Shown here: piece by piece, positions 8,345 to 17,435 of the stretch
Layout of the letters: each line of letters begins with the position of its first letter
Position numbering within the stretch: the first letter of the stretch is position 1
Source: Pseudomonadota bacterium
GTDB lineage: Bacteria; Pseudomonadota; Alphaproteobacteria; Rhodospirillales; Magnetospirillaceae
NCBI GenBank assembly: GCA_021781575.1
Contig: JAJXWP010000032.1
Location: 1 to 50,571, forward strand
Length of the DNA: 50,571 nt
Direction: 5' to 3'
Notes under the pieces: generated by a model
What the model saw: the letters and a program-made list of their open reading frames with translations, nothing else
What the model was told of the DNA's origin: nothing
The model's database searches: none
Translations under genes and position numbers: made by a program

Positions 8345-9555
8345 CAGTGATCCACCATCGCTCCCGCCGCGCGATAGGCTTGCCGGTAGTTGTCGACGCT
8401 GCGGGTCCAGTTCCGTTCGGTTTCGACGAAGCGCCGGCCACGGCGCCGAATGTCGTCCCATCGGTCCCGGCATGCGACGATCCCCAGGATCGTGCGGGCA
8501 AGAGCTTCGGGGTCGTCCGGTGGAAACAGGAAGCCGGTTTGGCCGTCCTCGATCAGCTCTCGATGGCCGCCGACGTCGGAGGCCGCCACCACCTGTCCTT
8601 GTGCCATCGCCTCGAGCGGCTTCAAGGGCGTGACCAGTTCGGTAAGGCGCATCGAACTGCGCGGGAAGACCAGCAGGTCGACCAAGCCGTAGTAGGATTG
8701 GATCCTGGCCTGCGGGATGCGGCCGACGAAGACCACCTTGTCGCCGATGCCCAGACGAGCGGTCTGGTCGCGCAATGCCTGTTCGGCGGGCCCGCCGCCG
8801 ACCAGCAGCAGGCGGGTCCGGGGCTGGGCAGACAGGATTCGCGGCAAGGCGTCGAGCAGGATGTGCAGGCCTTCGTAGCCGTAGAATGAGCCGAGGAACC
8901 CCAGGACGAAACAGCCGCCCAGCCCCAGTTCGCAGGCCAGCGCCTCGCTTCGGCGGCCTCCCATGGCGAACTTGTCGATATCGACCGCATTGGGAACCAC
9001 GGTGACCCTGCGGGCCGGAATGCCACGTGCGAGCATATCCTGGCGCAGGCCTTCACAGATGGTGGTGACGTGGCCGGCCCGTTGCATGGCGAAGGTTTCC
9101 AGGCACCGCGAAAGTCGGTAGGCCAGACCGCCGGCGGCCATGGTGCCATGACTGACGGCGGCATCCTCCCAGAAGGCCCTGATCTCGTAGACCACCGGCA
9201 AACCCCTTCGACGTCCCACCCACAGGGCTGGGATGGCGTTCAACACGGGAGAATGCGCATGCAGGATGTCCGGCCGCTCGCGCTCGACCACCTCATCCAG
9301 CCGTCGGGCCAAAGCCCGCATCAACAATACTTCTCTGATGCCCGGGCGTGTCGGCTGTCCTTGCGGCGGTGCGGCGGTGCGATAGAAATGGAAGCCGTCT
9401 ACCTCTTCTTCCGCGGCCGAATCGGCCGTGTGCTTCCAACTGGTCAGATGCGCTGTTCGCCAGCCCAACTTCCGTTGCTCGCGCAAGATGGACAAGGTGC
9501 GGAACGAATAGCCGCTGTGGATCGGAGCCGAGTGGTCGAGGACATGGAGAATCAT
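8344..9555 (-). CDS. Exosortase A-associated glycosyltransferase, Daro_2409-like (GT4)
   Basis: The 403-residue product opens with MILHVLDHSAPIHSGYSFRT, the hallmark of the PEP-CTERM/exosortase A-associated GT4 family named after Daro_2409 (TIGR04063). Later it shows HAHSPVLNAIPALW, VVPNAVDIDKF, LGFLGSFYGYEGLH and the EX7E region PLKPLEAMAQGQVVAASDVGG. Start codons further upstream (ATG 9642, TTG 9654) are in frame and would add up to 33 residues; 9555 is chosen by family similarity, not by a ribosome site, which I do not see. It couples directly to the GT4 gene at 7142-8344 and ties this block to the exosortase system 20 kb away. Confidence 0.88.
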   Translation of the reverse strand: MILHVLDHSAPIHSGYSFRTLSILREQRKLGWRTAHLTSWKHTADSAAEEEVDGFHFYRTAAPPQGQPTRPGIREVLLMRALARRLDEVVERERPDILHAHSPVLNAIPALWVGRRRGLPVVYEIRAFWEDAAVSHGTMAAGGLAYRLSRCLETFAMQRAGHVTTICEGLRQDMLARGIPARRVTVVPNAVDIDKFAMGGRRSEALACELGLGGCFVLGFLGSFYGYEGLHILLDALPRILSAQPRTRLLLVGGGPAEQALRDQTARLGIGDKVVFVGRIPQARIQSYYGLVDLLVFPRSSMRLTELVTPLKPLEAMAQGQVVAASDVGGHRELIEDGQTGFLFPPDDPEALARTILGIVACRDRWDDIRRRGRRFVETERNWTRSVDNYRQAYRAAGAMVDH

Positions 9556-9663
9556 CGGGCTGCCGGCGCTGCCGCTGCCCGAAGGCAGTCGCCCCGGACG
9601 AAATGGCGACTGCCGGAGCGGAAGGTTATCGTGGATATCCATAGTATTCACCAACTGACCGAA

Positions 9664-10243
9664 TTACTTCGGCAGGAAACCTCTCCTCGCGCGCAGCTTG
9701 GATAGGCCGAGCGGGACTTCGTACTTGAGCGGATAGCCGGTGGTGAACAGGCTGGCAACCCACCAAGTCATGCGGTTGATGCCGGCGAGCGGCGTTGCCG
9801 GCCAGACAATTCCGATGTCGATTCCGTTGCTCAGCACCGCGACCGCAGGCAGGGTGAGAGTGGTTGCCGTGATCACCAGGCTTTTGCCCAATTCGACGGC
9901 CAGGCGCAGCCAAGTCGTACCGAGCGTCCGGCCGACTTGCTGCAGGGACAGCAGCGCCGCGATCGGGTTGCCGAGGCTCACCCCGATGGCCGCTTCGACG
10001 ATTCCGTACCGGGCACCGATCAGCAGGGTTGCGGTTGAGACTTTCCTTCTGGAAGACATAGTTTCCGACGCCGAAATCCCGCTGGGTCTGAGCGATTTCC
10101 GCAACCCCCGAGGCAACCGAATAAAGCCTCGTTTCCGCCGGCGTCAGGAGCCTGGCCAAGGTGATGGTGGCCGCGATCTGGATGACCGGCGTGGTGCATT
10201 TATCGGCGAAGGAAAGCAGTCGCGAGAGGTGGATATTCAACAC
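9664..10243 (-). pseudogene. Remnant of a Wzx-type flippase gene: internal deletion plus frame change
   Basis: Reading from 10243, residues such as IQIAATITLARLLTPAET and YSVASG match the N-terminus of the intact flippase at 15492-16958. Near 10030-10045 the match jumps frame and continues as TLLIGARYG, LGTTWL, VLSNGID and a C-terminal SKLRARRG, matching the flippase from residue about 365 to its end. About 290 central codons are missing and the two ends are out of frame, so no functional MOP-family transporter can be made. It abuts the GT4 operon, where a working flippase gene would be expected. Deletion between a duplicated or replaced wzx is inferred. Confidence 0.9.
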
Positions 10244-10498
10244 CGGAACCTCACGTCTCGACCAAGTGGCAGAGTCCAGGAAGCCATCTGTGTCATCATT
10301 CAGGTGGAAATATTAGGCCTTGTCACGTCAATAATGTGTGCTTCACCTGAGTGTGTATTGGAGAATGATACTAGCATGTGAATAGAAGCGCCACAACATA
10401 GGCGCTTAGTATATCTTGTGCGTGAAATATATATTGCTTTTAGCGCTATTGATTTGTTGCATTTATTCTGGATTAATGCATCGGCAGAATTTCTGTAT

Positions 10499-10702
10499 TT
10501 ATTGTGCGGCGCTTGAAAATTTTCTGGGCTGTGAGCGGCTGTCAGTGTTCTTGCGTTTTTCTCCAAGTATTGCCAGAGATTCCTCCGGCATGGCCAGCAT
10601 TCCCTTCGTTGGGCCATCGACTGGTTTGTCATCGTTAATAATTGTCCAATACATTATTAACAATACGAAAACATTTGTTCCAATGAAGAAAAGAGTTGTC
10701 AA
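10499..10702 (-). CDS. Candidate small single-pass membrane protein
   Basis: A 67-residue frame with a TTG start at 10702 and GGAAG seven bases upstream. Residues 4-22 (LFFIGTNVFVLLIMYWTII) form a convincing transmembrane helix, followed by a polar tail NDDKPVDGPTKGMLAMPE and a basic C-terminus. The helix-then-acidic/proline pattern looks like a real protein. Against it: AT-rich sequence, non-ATG start, and a competing plus-strand frame of 116 codons at 10416-10766 that has no recognisable features. No function is proposed. Confidence 0.45.
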   Translation of the reverse strand: MTTLFFIGTNVFVLLIMYWTIINDDKPVDGPTKGMLAMPEESLAILGEKRKNTDSRSQPRKFSSAAQ

Positions 10703-10799
10703 TGATATTCTTCCAGATTTGGCTCATGTCGTGAGCGTTGGTTCTTTCGCTTCACGGGCCGGTTGAGGGCATGGGCTCATCGTAGTAGGTGTGGGTGCG

Positions 10800-12095
10800 A
10801 TGCGCGATATATCTCTTGTCTTAGTCTTTCTTAGTATGTTGCCTATGGTATTTGTTTACCCATTTGCTGGGGTTTTATGCTGGACATGGTTGACCATGAT
10901 GAATCCTCATCGCGAAGTTTATGGCTTCGCCTATGGTCAGCCGTTCAATCTGATCGTCGCGGTCATCACCTTTGGGGCGTGGATGGCATCGGGCCGGCGG
11001 GGCAGTTGGCCGCCGGGGGCAATGCCGTGGGTCGTCGTCGCCTTCCTGGCATGGATAACCTTCAATTCGTTCTTTGCTGCCGATCCCGACTGGTCGTGGC
11101 CGCTATGGGAAGTGACGGTGAAGGTGTTCGCGCTGGTGCTGGTGGTTCTGGTCACCGCCCGAACCAAGGCCCGTATCCAGGCCCTGGTCTGGGTGCTTGT
11201 GGCATCCCTTGCCTATTACGGTGTCAAAGGTGGCGCGTTCACCATTCTGGGCGCAGGTGCCTACCGAGTCTACGGCCCCGAAAACTCCATTCTCGGCGAC
11301 AATAATGACTTGGCGTTGGCGATCGCCATGACGCTGCCGCTGGTCAATTATCTGCGCTTGCATACCGCGGCGCGGCCATTGCGCCTGGCCTTGGGTGTCG
11401 CGTTTGCTCTCCAGATCGTCACGGTGCTCGGCAGCTATTCGCGCGGCGGAGTTATCGCCCTTGCTTGCGCGCTGGGGCTATTCTGGTTACGGAGCCGGCG
11501 AAAATGGGCCTACTTCCTGACGGGTGTCGTGGTGCTGCCGCTGGCCCTTGGGCTGATGCCTGACGCGTTCTTCCAACGCATGGATTCGATTGCCACGGCC
11601 GGACAGGACAATTCGTTTCTTGGCCGCATCACCTCATGGCACGTGTGCTATTCCTATGCCGTCGACCATTTTCCCTTCGGTGCCGGGTTCGCGGGAACCC
11701 AGCGGTTTCCCGTCTACAACTACTATTATCCCGACGCGTTCCCCCATGCCGCGCACAGTATTTATTTCCAGGTCTTGGGTGAACATGGGTTCCCCGGGCT
11801 GATCCTTTACGTGGTGATGATGGCTCTGGCTTTCTTCGACTGCCAGAAGGTGATCCGCCGGACGCGAGGCCGTCAGGGGATGCAATGGGCCGAAGAACTT
11901 GCCCGGATGATCCAGGTCAGCCTGATTACCTTCTGGGTCGGCGGCGCGGCGCTCAGCATGGCCTATTACGACGGCTACCTGATCATTATGGTTCTGCCTT
12001 GCCTGTTGCGCGCGCTGACCGCCATGCCGCAGCCAGTGCATTCCTTGGCTCAACGCGGCGCGGAGCGCAAGGCCGAACTGGTGGCGAAAATCTGA
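10800..12095 (+). CDS. O-antigen ligase/polymerase-type protein, exosortase A-associated (Wzy/O-lig)
   Basis: The 431-residue integral membrane protein begins MRDISLVLVFLSMLPM and contains CWTWLTMMNPHREVYGFAY, typical of the probable O-glycosylation ligase family of exosortase A loci (TIGR03097). About ten hydrophobic helices are visible, with a Wzy_C/WaaL-like periplasmic loop containing YSRGG, GAGFAGTQ and PHAAHSIYFQVLGEHGFPGL; in ligases such a conserved His is catalytic. It would polymerise the EPS repeat or transfer a glycan to an acceptor in the periplasm. A GTG at 10791 would add three residues; neither start has a strong ribosome site. It is convergent with the 1082-residue secreted protein. 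Confidence 0.9.
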   Translation: MRDISLVLVFLSMLPMVFVYPFAGVLCWTWLTMMNPHREVYGFAYGQPFNLIVAVITFGAWMASGRRGSWPPGAMPWVVVAFLAWITFNSFFAADPDWSWPLWEVTVKVFALVLVVLVTARTKARIQALVWVLVASLAYYGVKGGAFTILGAGAYRVYGPENSILGDNNDLALAIAMTLPLVNYLRLHTAARPLRLALGVAFALQIVTVLGSYSRGGVIALACALGLFWLRSRRKWAYFLTGVVVLPLALGLMPDAFFQRMDSIATAGQDNSFLGRITSWHVCYSYAVDHFPFGAGFAGTQRFPVYNYYYPDAFPHAAHSIYFQVLGEHGFPGLILYVVMMALAFFDCQKVIRRTRGRQGMQWAEELARMIQVSLITFWVGGAALSMAYYDGYLIIMVLPCLLRALTAMPQPVHSLAQRGAERKAELVAKI

Positions 12096-12178
12096 CCGAT
12101 GGCCATCCGAGCCACCGGGCTGCAAGGCGGAAGCGGCAAGTCCTTTCGCAAGCGCGACAAATCTGCCAGCACAAATGT

Positions 12179-15100
12179 TTAGCTTTTCGGCCGTGGCGGC
12201 AGGGGGAAATGGAACCAGCTTGCGGCGATCTGGTTGAGATGGATGCCGGCGAGGGTGACGTCGTGTTGCGACGACAGGTGCAGCACGGCATTGCCGTTGG
12301 CGTCGGCCGTTGCCGAGGCGATCAGGCTGTTCGCCGTCAGGCCGGAACTGCCGGCCGCGACCTCGATGCTGTCGATGCCGGGTTTGAATCCCACCACCTG
12401 GTCATGGGCGGTGTTGCTGGTGTTGAAGACGAAGGTATCGGGGCCGGTGTTGCCCAGGAGGACGCTGGTGCCGGAGCCGGCGACCAGGCGTTCGGTGCCT
12501 GTTCCGGCGAACAGGAAGCCGCCGCCGGCGCCGCCTAATAGGGTGTCGGTGCCGCTACCGCCCATTAGGACGGAGAGTCCGCTGCCGGCCTGGAGGACGT
12601 TGTGGCCGGAGACGGCGACCAACATGGCGTGGGGTGTTGCCGCGATGACTTGGCTGTCGGGGATGACGTTGACGATCTCGGTGTTGAGCAGGTGGTGGCC
12701 GTCGGGCAGCACCGGCGTGATGTCGAAGGTCTGGTTGCGGTCGTAACCATCATTGCTGCCGGCTTGCATGTTGGGCGAATTTTGGACGATGTAGGCATAG
12801 GCCACCAGATCGGCGGTGGCGTGGGTGGCGTTATAGAGTGAGGCCAAGGCGGCCTTGGCACCGGCGGCATAGCCGAAGGTGTTGTCGGGCAGGCCGTCGA
12901 GTTGGGTCGGCGTGTAGCCGGCACCAAAAGTTGAATTATAGACCTGGGCCCAGGTGGTGAGGATCGGGGCGGTGGTGCCGGCGGGCGCATTAGGGTCAGT
13001 GTAATTGTAGAAGTAGGTGGGCCCTTCCAGCGGATTGATGCCGTTGGATCCGTTGAGGAAGCGGCCGGCGATGAAGTTATTTTCCCAAGTGGCGAAGGCG
13101 CCGGCATTGGTGAACCCCATTTCTGCGGCATGGCTCATCGCCATGGCGATGAAGTCCTGCTCCCAGGGTTTCACCTGGGTGGGGTTGTAGCCGGGGAAGA
13201 CGTAGCCCTGAAGCTGACCTTCGGAGGCCCCTTTGGCGCCAACCGTATACTCCTGATAGAGGGTGTTGATGTTGTTCTGGGCGAGATTGGTGAAGTAGCC
13301 CTTCAGCGGGTCGCTGTTGGGGGTGGCGTAGGCTGCTTCGGTCAGGTCGCGCAGGCTCCAGGCGAATTGCCGCTCTTCGCCGTAGAGGAGGCCTTGTGCC
13401 CCTTGCCGGTAGTTTGGATCGAGCGCGGCGACGTCGTAGTTGGCTTGCGCCTGCAGTTCTCCTAGATAATAGGGGTTGCCGGTCGTCAGGTAGGGAATGT
13501 AGTTGAGGTCCGGCATATGGGCCGGATCGGGGGTCCAGCCGCTGGCCGCCTCGGTGGTGCCGTAGTTCGTCGCCAAGGACTGGGAGCCGGTGGCCCTGCC
13601 ATCCACCCAAATATTCGGGTTGTTGGCGATGGTCACCATTTGCCCGTTGTTGTCGGTGATGTGCCAAGGGATGCTACCGGCGGCGTTGGCATTGGCCATC
13701 ATGATCTTGTAGGCCGTCGGGTCCTGGCTGGCCAGATAGTCGGCGGACCATTGGGTAGTCGGGCCGATGTCGGGGCGCCAGCCGGCCATGCCCATCGTCT
13801 TCGCCACTTGAGCGCCGCCCATCGGCCCGGTGTTGGCGGTGGCGAGGTTGGCGGCTTGGGTGTTCAATTCGGTGGTGGTGACACCGAGGGAGGTGTCGAA
13901 ACCGGCGATGGCACCGCTCTTCTCGAGATATCCGACGTCATGGACGATGAAGTCGGCATTGGTCGGATCGCCGGCGCTGTAGGCCTCCTGGTGCCAGTTG
14001 GACAGCGAGTATTGCTGGATATTGGTCTGGCTGAAGGCGGTGTGGCCGTTTTGGGTGATGGTGGCGTCGTAAGTATAGGTCTGGGCCGTCTGGTAGGCGG
14101 CGTCGTTATAGACGGTGACCCCGGTCTGAAAGCTGCCGTCGGCGTGTCCGGTGATGGCGAAGACGGCGTGCATGGTGCTGTTGATCGGAACGGCGATCTG
14201 CACTTCGGAGGCCAGTGGGCCGCTCAGCCAGGTCTGCGCCGTTCCGTTGGCCAGGGCCTGGGTCAACGCATTGCCGATATCGATGGTCTGCTGCGTCTGT
14301 GTACCGTCGGCGTTGTGGAAGTTCAGAGCCAGTTGGGCATTGTAGCCATGGCTGACAAAGTCTTGCGGCGACAGCGCAGCGCCAGCCGCCGCCGGCGTGC
14401 CGCGGCCCAGCATGATGTCGGCCGAGGCGCCGGCGGCAAGCGCCGGAGCGTCCACGGTGATCACGGCCATGGCCACCGAGCCGTCGGCATGGGTGGTCTT
14501 GACGTCCATCTGCACCGGCACCTGCTGGCCGTTGATGGTGGCGATCAGTTGTCCGCCGGCCGGCATGTCGCCATCGGCGAACACTTGGCCAAAACTGACA
14601 TCGTGAGCGACGGCGGCTTGGCTGGTCGTGTTCTCGACGCGAACATCGACAATGTCCCCCGGGTTGTGAGCCTGCGGCAGGGTGGGGGCCACGACGGCAT
14701 TCGCCGCGACCGGGGTGCTGACAACGTCCGGAGCAGTGGAATAGCTGCTGGGAGTCGGGATGAAGGTGCGGCTCTGGACGTCGTAGGTGACGTTGTCGGC
14801 GAACTGGATAGCGTGGACGCCGACCATGCGCGTGTTGTTGAGGTCGGACAAATGCCAGTCGTTCACCGTAATAGAATCATCGGTGTTGCTGGTGATGTTG
14901 TACCAGCTGTGCTGGCCTTGGACGACCACCACGTCGTGCGGGTCGCCGTTGCCGGTCACGCTGGTGACGCCGTTGGGGGGGGTCAGTTGGTCGACGCCCG
15001 GAGCGAACGCGACAGAAGTACCGTCGACAATGCCGCCCGTCGATGTGCCGCCCGTCGATGGGGCGGTGGCGGCTGTCCTCGGCTTGGGTAGTAGCCGCCG

Positions 15101-15427
15101 GGCCACGCTCGGCGACGGAACCTTTGGTGCCGCTTCGGGACTCGCAGCGGGCACGGCCTGTCGGTGGGCGATATGACCCTCAGCGTCGCGGTAAAGCTCG
15201 CCGGCCACCACAGAAGTGGGCGGTAAGCGGTCACCTGCTGCCCCAAGATTTGATGTCTGTGCCATTGCTGGCGTGCTCAAAAAAAGAAGAAAAAGAACTG
15301 TAGTAAACAATGAAATAATTGTTCTCCAGCGAGGCTGAAAAAGGGGGAGGGCAACCTCTGGAAGTAGGTAAGTAGTCTCTGTAGATTTTGGCATAGGCGT
15401 AGTCAGGTGCATAAACACATTCAACAT
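12179..15427 (-). CDS. Large secreted protein: repeat module + RIFT-barrel/toroid enzyme + RTX-like tail
   Basis: 1082 residues. The N-terminus has a long positively charged region and a hydrophobic core ending LLFLSTPAMAQ (cleavage near 57), a Sec signal peptide. Residues about 150-230 carry the VTGNGD ... ITVNDWHLS module also seen, duplicated, in the left-edge protein. Then come a RIFT-barrel-like segment (VSFGQVFADGD ... THADGSVAMAVI) and a toroid-like part (LNYIPYLTTGNPYY, RQFAWSLRDLTEA, WEQDFIAMAM) shared with the 889-residue protein. The last 130 residues contain Gly/Asp repeats (LMGGSGTDTLLGGAGG) typical of RTX calcium-binding tails. Sec signal plus RTX tail in one protein is uncommon. 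An EPS lyase or hydrolase role is inferred. In-frame ATGs at 15412 and 15394 are alternative starts; none has a clear ribosome site. Confidence 0.8.
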   Translation of the reverse strand: MLNVFMHLTTPMPKSTETTYLLPEVALPLFQPRWRTIISLFTTVLFLLFLSTPAMAQTSNLGAAGDRLPPTSVVAGELYRDAEGHIAHRQAVPAASPEAAPKVPSPSVARRLLPKPRTAATAPSTGGTSTGGIVDGTSVAFAPGVDQLTPPNGVTSVTGNGDPHDVVVVQGQHSWYNITSNTDDSITVNDWHLSDLNNTRMVGVHAIQFADNVTYDVQSRTFIPTPSSYSTAPDVVSTPVAANAVVAPTLPQAHNPGDIVDVRVENTTSQAAVAHDVSFGQVFADGDMPAGGQLIATINGQQVPVQMDVKTTHADGSVAMAVITVDAPALAAGASADIMLGRGTPAAAGAALSPQDFVSHGYNAQLALNFHNADGTQTQQTIDIGNALTQALANGTAQTWLSGPLASEVQIAVPINSTMHAVFAITGHADGSFQTGVTVYNDAAYQTAQTYTYDATITQNGHTAFSQTNIQQYSLSNWHQEAYSAGDPTNADFIVHDVGYLEKSGAIAGFDTSLGVTTTELNTQAANLATANTGPMGGAQVAKTMGMAGWRPDIGPTTQWSADYLASQDPTAYKIMMANANAAGSIPWHITDNNGQMVTIANNPNIWVDGRATGSQSLATNYGTTEAASGWTPDPAHMPDLNYIPYLTTGNPYYLGELQAQANYDVAALDPNYRQGAQGLLYGEERQFAWSLRDLTEAAYATPNSDPLKGYFTNLAQNNINTLYQEYTVGAKGASEGQLQGYVFPGYNPTQVKPWEQDFIAMAMSHAAEMGFTNAGAFATWENNFIAGRFLNGSNGINPLEGPTYFYNYTDPNAPAGTTAPILTTWAQVYNSTFGAGYTPTQLDGLPDNTFGYAAGAKAALASLYNATHATADLVAYAYIVQNSPNMQAGSNDGYDRNQTFDITPVLPDGHHLLNTEIVNVIPDSQVIAATPHAMLVAVSGHNVLQAGSGLSVLMGGSGTDTLLGGAGGGFLFAGTGTERLVAGSGTSVLLGNTGPDTFVFNTSNTAHDQVVGFKPGIDSIEVAAGSSGLTANSLIASATADANGNAVLHLSSQHDVTLAGIHLNQIAASWFHFPLPPRPKS

Positions 15428-15491
15428 TATGGCCGAGAAGGCACTTCATCAACGAACGGCTGTAGCGGAGTTTTCATGCGGGCAATCCGGG

Positions 15492-16958
15492 TTAACCGCG
15501 CTGCCTCGTCAAGTCCGCTCTAGCCGAACGCAGTTTGGAGATGACAAGCAGGATCTCGGATTTTATTGGGTGACCGACAATGAACAGGCAAACGCTCCAT
15601 GACGCTACACCGGCAATGCCGGCAAACAGAGTAGGCGGCCAAAAATTATGGAGGTCGATGCCGTTGGTCAGGACGATGGCCGATGGCAGGGCCAGCGATG
15701 CCACGGTGATCATCAAGCTCCTGGTCAACTCGCTAACGATTTGTAGCCAAGTGGTGCCGAGCGCTCGATTCGAGTGATACAGCGACAGCGATGCCAATGC
15801 CAGACCACCGACACCCACTCCAACCGCCGCCATTTCTGTGCTATAGCGGGCGCCAATCAGCAATGCCAATGCCTGGGCCGGAACCGCAATGAGCTGAACC
15901 GCAAGTAGCCGGCGGACGTGCCCGGTCGCTGTAAACATGGACATGCCGAGGCGCCCCAGAAGCCCAATGGCGGTACCGAAACAGAGGATCTGGGCGATCG
16001 GCACGGCCGGAAGCCACTGATCGCCGAAAGCCAAATGGACCATGGGTTGGGCGAGAAGAGCCAACATCCCAAGAAACGGCCAGGCAACCACCGTCGTTAA
16101 GCCAAGCATCTTAAGGTACGGGTTGACCATACTCTGGTCGTTTCGGTTTAGATGGGCCATTGCACTGGAGGCTACGGGAGCAACCCCATTCATGAATGCC
16201 AGCTCAAATAAATTGACTAATCCATTCCCGCGACTGTAAAACCCCGCCGCACTGAAACCGAGCATCCGCCCAACCACAATATCGGGTAGCCGCTGGCTGA
16301 GTTCTTGAAGCAAGGAGCCGCCACTGACGAAAAAACCGAAATTGCATACTCGCCGCCATTCCTTGAACGATGGGATGGTTAATACTGTTTTAGGGTAGTA
16401 AATCGTATAGCCTATAAATTGGGCCGCGATGCTGAGCACCGAGGCCCAAGCCATGCTGAGGGCGCCGTAGCCAAGATCCGCCAGCACCACCATCGTAATC
16501 GCGTGCACAGAGGTGGCCACGATACCTATGCGGAGTGCTGCGCCAAAGTTCATTGCGCGACAGAGTTGTGCTTGGCCGATTGAAGAGAAAGCCACCAAAA
16601 TGAAATTGGCGCAGAGGATCAGCACAATTGTCTGTAGCTGCGGTTCGGCAAAAAAAGCAGCGACCCAGCCGGATGTCATGGCAAAAACGGAGGCCATCAG
16701 GCACCCCAGGGCAAGTGCTATTCCCAAAGCCGTGGCGTGGCGTTCGGCGGAAAGCTCGCTTTCCTGGACGACATAACTGCAAATGCCGAAGTCGCGCAGA
16801 GTTTGGGCGACGCCGACGAGTGCGGAAGCGACAGAATAAAGCCCCGTTTCCGCTGGGGTTAGCAAGCGCGCCGTCACAATAGTAGCAACTATTTGAATTG
16901 CCAGCGTGATGTATTTCTCCAAAAATGAAAGCAGCAGAGATGAGCGAATTTTTTCCAT
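15492..16958 (-). CDS. Wzx-type lipopolysaccharide/EPS flippase (MOP superfamily)
   Basis: The 488-residue protein has about 12-14 hydrophobic helices. It begins LLLSFLEKYITLAIQIVATIVTARLLTPAE, the N-terminal signature of polysaccharide transporters (PST/MviN-like, Polysacc_synt family). It would flip undecaprenyl-diphosphate-linked repeat units across the inner membrane for the polymerase at 10800-12095. A deleted paralogue lies at 9664-10243, so this copy is presumably the working one. It is 65 bases downstream of nothing obvious in its own direction: the next minus-strand gene upstream (methyltransferase) ends 477 bases away, so it probably has its own promoter in that AT-rich gap. Confidence 0.92.
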   Translation of the reverse strand: MEKIRSSLLLSFLEKYITLAIQIVATIVTARLLTPAETGLYSVASALVGVAQTLRDFGICSYVVQESELSAERHATALGIALALGCLMASVFAMTSGWVAAFFAEPQLQTIVLILCANFILVAFSSIGQAQLCRAMNFGAALRIGIVATSVHAITMVVLADLGYGALSMAWASVLSIAAQFIGYTIYYPKTVLTIPSFKEWRRVCNFGFFVSGGSLLQELSQRLPDIVVGRMLGFSAAGFYSRGNGLVNLFELAFMNGVAPVASSAMAHLNRNDQSMVNPYLKMLGLTTVVAWPFLGMLALLAQPMVHLAFGDQWLPAVPIAQILCFGTAIGLLGRLGMSMFTATGHVRRLLAVQLIAVPAQALALLIGARYSTEMAAVGVGVGGLALASLSLYHSNRALGTTWLQIVSELTRSLMITVASLALPSAIVLTNGIDLHNFWPPTLFAGIAGVASWSVCLFIVGHPIKSEILLVISKLRSARADLTRQRG

Positions 16959-17435
16959 ATTTAAACTTACTCCGTTAATAAATGTTCTTGTATAATAAAA
17001 ATATCGAGGTATTCGTCACGTGGCCTCCTTTTATCATGGCCTTTCGTGTGTTCGCCTCGCATAGTGGCTTTCCTCAACCTAGGCGTATCCGATGAGACGA
17101 AGCAATAATGGCAAAATGTGCCATGGCTTACAATCGCACATAGACAATAATAATATATATATATGGCTATGCTATATGTCTGCTGCGGGTGGGATGTAGA
17201 CTTTGGCCAGATGGTATATTCATGTGGCCTAGTGGGTAGTTCAGCATCCGGCGTGCTTCACCACGAGGCGTGTATTATTAACAATGGTGTAACATTTTGC
17301 GCGCAACTATAATACCATATAACAATTCCAAGCGGCAGGGCGCGCCCGCCAAGTAAAGTCGACGCAGAGTTCCGCGCCCTGGCAACGATCATAGTCTGGC
17401 GCAGCTTTATCTGCAGGTTGTTCCCTTGGAGCTTC
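16959..17435. other. AT-rich gap without a gene
   Basis: No convincing coding frame. The stretch includes a simple AT run (17148-17164, alternating TA) and is upstream of the flippase start, so a promoter is likely here, but no clean -35/-10 pair stands out. A cloverleaf-like phrase at 17228-17270 was examined and does not form a tRNA. Confidence 0.5.

Noticed and set aside
10416-10766. Plus-strand open frame of 116 codons
   Set aside because: No ribosome site or recognisable features, and it is antisense to a more protein-like small frame.
13517-15091. Long plus-strand frame opposite the 1082-residue protein
   Set aside because: Gly/Val/Arg-rich antisense shadow; the minus strand has signal peptide, domains and RTX repeats.
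17228-17290. tRNA-like phrase (GTGGGTAGTTCAGC)
   Set aside because: No acceptor stem, anticodon arm or T-loop (GTTCRA) at proper spacing.
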